Origin: Hesseltinella vesiculosa
Lineage: Eukaryota; Mucoromycota; Mucoromycetes; Mucorales; Cunninghamellaceae
Direction: 5' to 3'
DNA: 64,000 bases
Assembly (NCBI GenBank): GCA_002104935.1
Contig: MCGT01000048.1
Location: 62,001-126,000, forward strand
In this document: piece after piece, positions 57,045-64,000 of the stretch
How the letters are laid out: every line of letters starts with the position of its first letter
How positions within the stretch are numbered: position 1 is the first letter of the stretch
Program-made: the position numbers and the translations under genes
The notes under the pieces: model-generated
Told to the model about the DNA's origin: nothing
The model's input: the letters and a program-made list of their open reading frames with translations, nothing else
Databases searched by the model: none

Positions 57045-58155
57045 TATTATTTCCACCCATGTTAAAATCCAAGTGTGTCCAAAATCATTTTTAATGCAAG
57101 TTTACTGGCCTTTTAGCTCTTCCCCCTACTGCCTGAGAGAGCTGTAGTTTAATCAGAGTCGATTCTCATGAGTTTGTGCTGGTGTACAATACTTGAGGTG
57201 CATTGGCTAAAACAATATTTTTTGCACTAGATTTTTTGATCAGATCGCCTGGGGGGACCCCTGGTGAAAATGGCCGATTCTTTCATTTTTTAGCTCTGGG
57301 GCTGGAGGGATCAAAACGAAACTGATCAAACGTTGGCTGGGTAACCTTAACCAACTGGCCTGATTTTTTCAGAATCGTTATGAACCATGTGCCTGTGCAC
57401 ACATACAAAATCCCACATCGATCCAATTGCTTGAAAGTGCTGCGTAGCGTATCCATTTTTTTTCTTTTTTAAAAAAATAATTTGGATTGCGGTTTTCAAT
57501 CTCAGCACAACGCCTTTCAACTCCAAGCTAGTGCAATCCATTCCAAGATCCAGCCTTCTCTAAAACAATCCAAAAAGCCAAAGCTTCAATTTGATGAAGA
57601 AATTCCGTCACTAATTTGATCAAGCTGCGCTTCACGATGGCACCAGCTTTAGTGTTTATCAATTGCATGCACCAGCCAGGAGTTGAAAGGCTATGTGCGG
57701 AGGCAGAATATAGCGATCCAATTTTTTCTCCAATTTGAACAAAATTAAGCCAGCGCTGCATGGCACTTTTTGAGTGATTGGAACGATGTGAAATGTTGCA
57801 CAAGAGCGTAAATTCATGGATAATGATGGTACGGAAATAACCAGGTCCATTGGTGAAGGTCACCCAGCCAGCTTTTGATCAGGTTCGTTTTGACACCTCC
57901 GACTCTCCAGCTGAATAAAATGAAATATCGGCCATTTGGGGACCCACAGGCGGTCTGACCAGGAACCACAGTGCAAAATTACTATAAATAAATTCACCCC
58001 AAATTATGCACACGAGTACAAAATGGTGAGATATGATCTTGATTAAGGTTGCATTATTCTCTGGCCACACAGGCAAGAACGAGTAGGCTGGTAAAAGTGC
58101 ACTAAAAGTGATTTCGCACGCACTTGAGTAGATTGGTTCACCAACCAAATATATT
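57045..58155. mobile_element. Foldback element: imperfect palindrome of about 1.1 kb, no ORF
   Basis: The two halves are reverse complements around a centre near 57600. Matching word pairs, from outside in: CAAGTGTGTCCAAAATCATT (57068) with the complement of 58100-58125; TTTGTGCTGGTGTAC (57172) with 58005-58020; the GATCGCCTGGGGGGACCC block (57242) with 57945-57965; GTTGGCTGGGTAACCTTAACC (57331) with 57855-57880; and GCCTTTCAACTCC near 57510 with 57675-57690. Identity by eye is roughly 70-80 percent with small indels. No transposase is encoded, so it is non-autonomous. Solo arms lie at 12.3 and 44.2 kb. The outer ends are approximate. Confidence 0.72.
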
Positions 58156-58419
58156 ATTCACATCTCAATGAAATAACTGGCAGTCACCAAATGAAAGCGG
58201 ATATCCGGTATGGATAGCCATTTTTTGGTTTCCTTATTTTTTTTTTATTTGGGGTTGACGGGCTAACACTATTTTTCACAGCTCAATGATATCCATGATA
58301 GACGCCAATTGCTCATTTTCGGCTGTGTGCGGTACTGCTTGTTGAAGGGCAGAATCTTAATGAAAAAGAAGCCAACACTCGTATTATATCATTACAGAAT
58401 TTTTTTATTGGCGTGCAGG

Positions 58420-58551
58420 ATAAATTTTTTAGCAGGCAAAAGAAAACCAATGCACAGGCAAAATAAATTTGAGTGCATGCAAACCAGATCTGATTTGCAC
58501 TTGAAAATAATTTGGCGGTTCGCCCGATTGGTTGCCTGCTAAAAAAAATAT
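58420..58551. mobile_element. Small MITE-like element, about 130 bp
   Basis: Terminal inverted repeats are visible: ATAAATTTTTTAGCAGGCAA at the left and TTGCCTGCTAAAAAAAATAT at the right. It has no coding capacity. The right half matches 11741-11795 in reverse orientation. The word TTCACAGCTCAA occurs just outside the right end (58551) and again near 58277. Confidence 0.65.
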
Positions 58552-58591
58552 TCACAGCTCAACTAATATCCTGATTCCCGCGGCTTTCACT

Positions 58592-58623
58592 ATTTTTATT
58601 TTATTTTATTTTATTTTATTTTT
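58592..58623 (+). repeat. (ATTTT)n microsatellite
   Basis: About six ATTTT units lie between the MITE and the 3' end of the proteasome gene. Simple repeat with no evident role. Confidence 0.85.
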
Positions 58624-58679
58624 GCATATCCACGGTGTTAAAACTTTGCTTTATTGTTCAAATCATGACCCGTCATAAC

Positions 58680-59615
58680 TCAACCTTCCCAATGGGCTAC
58701 AGGAAAAAAAAAAAAAAGGTGAGTTATCGGCGGACATAGTGACATAGAAAAAGGAGGGGGGGGGGCTTACTTGGTAATTCATTGCCAGGCACAAATAATC
58801 GATCGACACCTTCTTTGGTAATCACAGCCAAGCGGATGACACCACCAGAGGAGCCATCTCTTGCCATTGCCAAAGATAACGCGTTCTTGACAAAGGCAAT
58901 CGCATCGTCCTTCGTCATATCGTCTCGCCAAACAGAATCACAGTAACCATAGATGTACGTAGACCCCGAGCCACCAATAGCAAAAGGTTGCTTGTGAAGG
59001 GAGCCACCAAGAGGAACGTTGTAAACGGAAGGACCGTCTTTTTCATCCCAACCTGCAACAATAATCCCAGCCATCAGGTTGTCCTTGTTTTGGTAACACA
59101 TTTCTTGGAACAAAGAGCTGGCTGTTCGTACCGAAGGTGCTTCGTTTTCTTGAACACTAGTCATCGCCAATAAAGAAAAGATGAAGTCATCATACTCTCT
59201 CCTCCTCGGAGTAAATTAAAATAAATGTGTGTCCTTGGCAACTTACCTATACATTTGTAGATGGTAATGGACGATATCGGCCACTGCCTGGGTATCAGCA
59301 GCACTTCCTGAACGGCAGCAGTAAATGCGGTCGTGCACTTTGGTCAATTTGTCTGTCACTCGATTGGCAATGTAAGCGCCTGTGGTCGTTCTGTGGTCAA
59401 GAAACAAATATATGTACGTCAGCTACAACTGTGTAACGGTGGATTACTTGCCTTGAATCAGCACCAAGGATGACCCCATCTTTGTATTGCACAGCCATGA
59501 TAGATGTCTATCGATATTTTGTTGCAAATGGGAAATGAGGATATCAAGCCTAGCATTCTCTTCTAATAGACAAATCACTTACACCAAGATTAACTTCACC
59601 TTTCTTCAAGCTCAT
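58680..59615 (-). CDS. PRE3: 20S proteasome beta1 subunit (caspase-like)
   Basis: Catalytic N-terminal-threonine peptidase with caspase-like (post-acidic) activity in the 20S core. Minus-strand exons 59583-59615, 59452-59507, 59247-59390, 58771-59156 and 58680-58696 join to 211 aa. The propeptide is only 11 residues, [11 protein letters not shown], and cleavage before [11 protein letters not shown] exposes the catalytic Thr. The other active-site landmarks follow: [20 protein letters not shown] (with Asp17 and Lys33), [17 protein letters not shown], and [29 protein letters not shown] and [14 protein letters not shown] are the beta1-type core. Intron 2 (59391-59451) must be GC-AG (GCAAGT), since only that restores GADSR-TTTG. 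The last exon adds THWEG; without its intron the frame would read through to a proline-rich end. Confidence 0.95.
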
Positions 59616-59929
59616 GATTCAAATGCTTTTTTGTAAAAAAAAAAAAAAAAAAAGAAAAAAGAAAAGAGTGAACGCGTGGACACTTTCAAGGTCAACGATG
59701 ACGTGACCTCTTTTTTTTTTATTCTCCACCAGCGGTGACATGTTGAAAGGAAAAAAAAAAAAAGGTCACGTGTTCTACAGGACAATCGACTGTTCATTCC
59801 CTCGTCCTGCGGCTTTACTCGATTGCTGCGATACCCCTACGCTTCCATTTTGTTACTTTCACGCCCCTTTTAATCTGAAGCTGTCATGATCAAATAAGGT
59901 GTACTCTCTATCTCAATCATCATTTGTCC
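59616..59929. other. Proteasome promoter and ALKBH7 3' region
   Basis: No gene is visible. The stretch has three A/T homopolymer runs. GGTCACGTG (near 59763), which contains a CACGTG E-box, occurs about 150 bp before the proteasome start; GACGTGACC, a variant, is about 60 bp closer to it. No RPN4-type box was recognised. Confidence 0.45.
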
Positions 59930-60767
59930 TGAGAAATGGTCTTGAAGAGAATAGAAAATAAAAATGGCGAGTGAGCTTGTGTAGAAGACAAAAAGGAGAA
60001 AGATCTTACGCGGAACAAGACAGAGATCCGGTCTTTTTTTTTAAAAGGCTGACCGTTCCAAATTGAGAGCTCCGGTGAGACAATAGCGTGCTTGAACTCA
60101 TAGCGTACAAAGTCCCTGGGAAACAACTGTCAGTAAAAAATAAAAATAAAAAAGCAAAGTGACTTACCTCTGAATATAAAAACAGTTTTTGTCGAGAAAA
60201 ACTTCTACAGCACACGAAGGATCGGTTTGATGTTCCAAGATCATTTTGCACGGTGATTTGAGGCAAAGTCCAGCAACGATAGAGCCAGATGCCTGTATGT
60301 TATCAACATGCGGGCTAATAGAGCCATCTACTGCGAGGTCTGCGTGAAAAGGAAAAAAAAAAAAAAAAAAGTTAGATGAAGATAAGGGATGCCCAGCAGG
60401 ACAAACCTAAAATGTGAGGAGGGAGCCATCGGTATGAATCTGGGAACATGCTGTAGATGCGTTGTTGTATAAATGTGGTCATCCATTGATCAATAGATGC
60501 TTTTGGACTCCAGGTGCTTGCACTTGTTTCTCGGTAGCCCGTGATCACGCCATCGAAATGGCCAGCTTCATATGGGGCACGGCGGCCAAGGCTTCGCTTG
60601 AGTTTCTTTTCGCAAATGTCAACGATCTTGTCATGTTCTTGGTCCGATAGAAAGTTTGGCAAGAGGATAAAGTCTTTATATATGCGATTGACCAAGTCTG
60701 GTTGCTGTTGTGCTTTGGAAGAGGCAAGAAAATATTTTTTAACAAGTGTGGTGTTGTTTTTTAGCAT
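59930..60767 (-). CDS. ALKBH7: ALKBH7-like 2-oxoglutarate/Fe(II) dioxygenase
   Basis: Minus-strand exons 60407-60767, 60168-60339, 60010-60115 and 59930-59938 join in frame to 215 aa. The AlkB-family double-stranded beta-helix is visible: HFDGVITGYRETSASTW, then LPPHILDLAVDGSISPHVDN with the iron-binding HxD, AGLCLKSPCKMIL, FRVEF-type strand RYEFKHAIVS with the second iron His, and DRISVLFR with the 2-oxoglutarate Arg. The RET motif with the 'W' after it is typical of ALKBH7, a mitochondrial protein linked in animals to necrosis and to mitochondrial RNA modification. The ATG 60767 gives a basic N-terminus (MLKNNTTLVKKYF), consistent with targeting; a farther ATG would add a poly-Phe run encoded by a T tract. 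The final 9-nt exon rests on a strong GTAAGA site and TTTCTCAG only. Confidence 0.82.
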
Positions 60768-62095
60768 GAAATCATTTAGTGCAGTAAAAAAAAAAAAAAA
60801 AGCGCCCATCAAAAGCGGAAACTCCAGCCAATCAAAAAAATGACCAAACAGAACGTAGGACGCAGCATGATCAAGCGTACATTTTATTTTTTAAAGGCTG
60901 TCACCAGGCAAAAAGTAAAGATGTCGCAGAGAAGAACGTCACATGAAAAAAATAAAATGTCGTAGTGAATGTCGCAGGAAAGGATAAAATGAAGCAAAGA
61001 GACCATTGTCCCATTTTCTTTTTTTTTTTCACTTACGAAAGCTGTAAACGATCGCATTTTTGTACGTATTTTTTTGAAGTCGCCTTGCGTGTTAAAGCAA
61101 CGGGAAAAGCTTGTTCATTCCCCTTCAAGGAGCCATGAAGAACAGAATCGTGATCCAAACAATAAATTAAGGTGGAAGTCTGAAACTTAAATGTCTTTTT
61201 TGAGCGAAAAAGGAGAGGGAAAGAGAGGGCAGGTCTTAAGGTTTTTAGCTTGACTTCCCCTTACGCAGGTGGTTGTTAAAAAACCATCATGCCCCCAAAT
61301 CGAAAACATCGTCATTTGAGCATCCGCTAAATAAGGCAAACGACATCCTCTGCCCATCTTTTTCTTTTGGACATCTCCACCCGCGCGAACAAAAATGATC
61401 TTCTTTCTGCAAGGCTCTATGAGGGAAAGGAAGAAATTGGCCCAAGCTCAAGAAGGGGAGGATCCCGTCAAAAAAAAAAAAAAAAAATGAGGTGTTTTGC
61501 TGTTGCTCCCTGACTGGTGGCACATCAAAAAAATGTCATGAACCTTAAAACACTGCAGACACCCTTCAAATGTGCGGGAGCTGGATTTTTTTTTTTTTTG
61601 TGCGGTGTTCCACCAAAAGAAGGAAAAAGGCTATCAGTAAAAGGGGAGAAAGGGAAAGAAAACTATGAATAACTACTCTTGGCTATATTGGCTTTAATGT
61701 GTGGATAAAGAAGTATTATGCATGGGGAATAAAAAAGCAGTACGGGAGAAGACGCAGAAAAGAGTGACAAGAGAGCGTGACGAGGTGGAAAGTTTCAATC
61801 GGCGCAATCTCTAGTTCTTGCGCTCCGATATAGCTTAAAAATACAGTAAGGGCGTCTCTTCCTTTTTTTGTTTGTTTTTTTTTTCTTCTTCTTTTCATCC
61901 TCCAGTTTGTTTCACTTTTTTTTTTTTAAAAAAAAAAAGAAAAAATAAAGGTAAGATGAGAGATAGCATGGGCTGTTGGAGCATATGACAGGGAAACAGG
62001 TCGTCGGTGTGCTGAAGTAAAAGGGGATGGCGGTGAAGGGGGTGGGAAATGATGATGATAAAAACGCGATCACTCATCTCACTTTAAAAAAGGTC
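60768..62095. other. Intergenic and long 5' region of the C9-methyltransferase gene
   Basis: About 1.3 kb is rich in A/T homopolymers (for example near 61025, 61472, 61588, 61917-61937). No gene is supported. A GTAAGATGAG donor near 61951 and the TTTAAAAAAG acceptor ending near 62093 could frame an intron in the 5' UTR just ahead of ATG 62096. Confidence 0.4.
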
Positions 62096-63573
62096 ATGGG
62101 ACAAGAAACTATCCATACGCCTACAACATGGGCTGCTATCAAGAACCCTCCCTATCCTGCTGAAGGTGCCAGTAACCAAAACTTCAATAACTACATCATG
62201 TGGGGTGTGCTCGCTGGTGTGCCTGGCTACTTGACGTACAAGCTTGGCTTGCCCTGGTGGTTCTTCTTCATTCTGTTTTTGGTGTGTGTGTTCCCTCTGT
62301 TGGCTACTTGTCTGTTCTTGTATAGTAAATTTGCTCCCCGCTACCGCAACTATGTGAAATTGCCTGAAAAGCCCTTGGAAGAATACATGGTCATCCACGA
62401 CCCTGCCCTCAAGCAACAATATAATGGCCGCAACAAGATCCCTATGGAAACCTTCTTTGAAGCTTATTTCGAAGGAAAGATTGATATCAAGGGTGATATC
62501 TTGGATATGTTTGAAGTACGTCATGACTGGGCTGCCTTCCAATTCACGATGGGCCAAGCCAAGTTCTTTGTTACCCAATGGCTTCCTGAAACTTTCTGGC
62601 ACAGCCGTGAACAAGACACTGAACAAGTTCGTGATCATTATGACCGCGGTGATGATTTCCATGAAGCCTTCTTGGGCCCTTACATGGTCTACACCTCTGG
62701 TATTATCTCTGACAAAAACAAGCGCGAAACATTGGAAGAGCTGCAAGAAAACAAGATGAACCTGATCTGTGAAAAGATGCACATGAAGGCTGGTGAAGAA
62801 CATCTGGATATTGGCTGTGGTTGGGGTACTTTGGTCGGCCATGCTGCCAAGAACTTTGGTACCAAATCTACCGGCGTGTCTCTCTCTCGTAACCAAGTTG
62901 CTTATGGTAACAAGAAATTCGAAGCCGACGGCAACAAGAACGCTCAACTGAACTGCATGGATTACCGCGATATCCCCAGCAAGAAATACAACAAAATCAC
63001 CTGTGTGGAAATGGCCGAGCACGTCGGTGTCAAGCGTTTCAACGCCTTCTTGACTGAGGTGCGTGAACTCATGGAAGACGATGGTTTGTTCTACATGCAA
63101 GTCGCTGGTTTGCGTGCTTCCTGGCAATGCGAAGACTTCATCTGGGGTTTGTTCATGGCTCGCTACATCTTCCCTGGTGCCGACGCTTCGACTCCTCTCT
63201 GGTGGTACACTTATCAACTGGAAAATGCTGGTTTTGAAGTCCAAAACGTCGATACCGTCGGTGTCCACTACTCCGCTACTCTCGAACGCTGGTATTTGAA
63301 CTGGATGAAGAACCGGGACTCCCTTCGTGCAAAGTACCCTGACAGACTGTAAGCCCTCGGAAACAAAAATGTCTGCCTGTACTGAACTTTTTTTTTTTTC
63401 TTCGCCTTAGTATCCGTATTTGGGATATCTTCCTTGCCTGGTCTACTATCATCTCTCGTCAAGGTAGTGCCACCTGTTACCAAATCGTTGCTGCCAAGAA
63501 TCGCAACGGGTTTGACCGTGCCGCCTTGATCGACAACCGTACCAACCCTGCTTCTTGGAATAAGCAGGCTTGA
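62096..63573 (+). CDS. Sphingolipid C9-methyltransferase
   Basis: SAM-dependent enzyme that adds the C9 methyl branch to the sphingoid base of fungal glucosylceramides, in the ER membrane. Exons 62096-63348 and 63411-63573 join in frame to 471 aa. The family N-terminus is present (AAIKNPPYPAEGASNQNFNN), then two membrane segments (IMWGVLAGVPGYLTYKLG; FFFILFLVCVFPLLATCLF), then a cyclopropane-fatty-acid-synthase-type domain: GPYMVYTSGII, HLDIGCGWGTLVGHAA (SAM site), VSLSRNQVAYG, ITCVEMAEHVG and GADASTPLWWYTYQLENAGF. Starting at 62027 would add 23 residues; 62096 is preferred because relatives have only a short leader before IKN. Codon use is strongly biased, which suggests high expression and leaves a long antisense frame that is not a gene. 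Confidence 0.92.
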
Positions 63574-63720
63574 TTTGTGTATAGCAAAATAACTCCCTTC
63601 GTACTGTAACTTGAAACCTACTTGTTTATATATATTTAAAAAAAAAAGGTAGACAGATACAATATTGAAAAGGTGAATGGGGTGGATGAGTGGAAACTGG
63701 AAAAGGCGCTTGATTTGCCA

Positions 63721-64000
63721 TCATGTCTTCAGAATCGCACTGTCAAGACGTAACGTGACGCTGACTGATTGCTGATGAAGACTGTCAATATTGAAGCAGC
63801 AAGAAACAAGGTTTGATGGATAGGTGCGACGGCTGTTCCGAAAAAAGGATACCGTCCCGTGATCAAAGCTGTTCTCCACAGCCATCTTACCATTTTCCAA
63901 CAGCCCAAAGACGGCCGTGATCTCTGGAGAGGGGGAGGGGGGAGGGTATGGGCCAGTTGTGAAGTGGACTGGGTGTTTACTAGCCAAGTTTTGACTATAA
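63721..64000 (-). CDS. Possible 3' end of a gene leaving the window (unknown)
   Basis: A minus-strand frame is open from the right edge to a stop at 63721-63723 (93 codons; YSQNLASKHPVHFTTGPYPP near the edge). The second half can be read two ways: straight through (GKMAVENSFDHGTVSFF), or with a 58-nt intron (GTAAGA to GGAACAG) giving a hydrophobic tail, IHQTLFLAASILTVFIS. Neither is recognised. Too short to judge. Confidence 0.35.
   Translation of the reverse strand, partial: YSQNLASKHPVHFTTGPYPPPSPSPEITAVFGLLENGKMAVENSFDHGTVSFFRNSRRTYPSNLVSCCFNIDSLHQQSVSVTLRLDSAILKT

Noticed and set aside
62084..63268. A 394-codon open frame antisense to the C9-methyltransferase gene
   Set aside because: It mirrors strong codon bias of the real gene on the other strand, has no family resemblance, and crosses no splice site that would support it.
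1..64000. Search by eye for tRNA, rRNA, CRISPR arrays, biosynthetic clusters and viral genes
   Set aside because: No cloverleaf-like A/B boxes, rRNA-like stretches, regular repeat-spacer arrays, synthase domains or viral proteins were recognised; a tRNAscan or Rfam search would be decisive for the RNA genes.

Overview
The window is nuclear DNA of a filamentous fungus. The gene set, frequent short introns (about 48-90 nt, several with a CTAAC/CTAAT-type branch site), long A/T homopolymer runs, a sphingolipid C9-methyltransferase, a TEA-domain factor and a decayed gag-like zinc-knuckle ORF fit an early-diverging mould, most likely Mucoromycota (Mucorales). That placement is inference from content; no rRNA or other marker is present. 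I recognise no tRNA, rRNA, CRISPR array, secondary-metabolite cluster or virus.

Layout: 1-3117 (+) 3' part of a Nup188-like scaffold nucleoporin; 3639-11674 (+) GCN1; 11.7-12.8 kb repeat debris; 12809-13867 (+) unknown 352-aa protein; 14146-17845 (+) CLASP; 18114-19376 (+) TEA transcription factor; 19619-20464 (-) small FAR1/CaRF-like zinc protein; 20753-21040 (+) small acidic protein; 21408-22833 (-) aladin; 23150-25111 (+) unknown 527-aa protein; 25156-27000 (-) single-pass membrane protein; 27271-29215 (-) TRM2/TRMT2A; 29325-30872 (-) O-fucosyltransferase-like protein; 31.2-31.6 kb possible broken small gene; 31714-37481 (-) ATR kinase; 38052-42096 (-) ZW10/Dsl1; 42222-43177 (+) Rtf2; 43333-43795 (-) mitochondrial uL14; 44-47 kb repeats and a dead gag-like retroelement ORF; 46976-51210 (+) topoisomerase II; 52191-53557 (+) Ecm33-like GPI protein; 54389-56789 (+) PRRC2/BAT2-N-like protein; 57.0-58.6 kb foldback and MITE elements; 58680-59615 (-) proteasome beta1; 59930-60767 (-) ALKBH7-like dioxygenase; 62096-63573 (+) sphingolipid C9-methyltransferase; 63721-64000 (-) possible partial gene.

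Most genes are housekeeping: nuclear pore (Nup188, aladin), genome maintenance (ATR, Rtf2, topoisomerase II), translation and its stress control (GCN1, TRM2, uL14m), cytoskeleton and traffic (CLASP, ZW10), proteolysis, and cell surface or lipid (Ecm33, C9-methyltransferase). They are unrelated neighbours, not one pathway. Gene models were built by hand, joining exons where splice sites keep the frame and the conserved protein; exon lists are in the entries.

The most interesting points are a TEA factor whose C-terminus resembles the animal TEAD YAP-binding domain, a ZW10 homologue with a long tail of tryptophan/acidic motifs, an ATR kinase lacking most of its N-terminal half, three GC-AG introns fixed by protein conservation, and a roughly 1.1-kb imperfect palindrome (foldback element) with solo arms elsewhere in the window.
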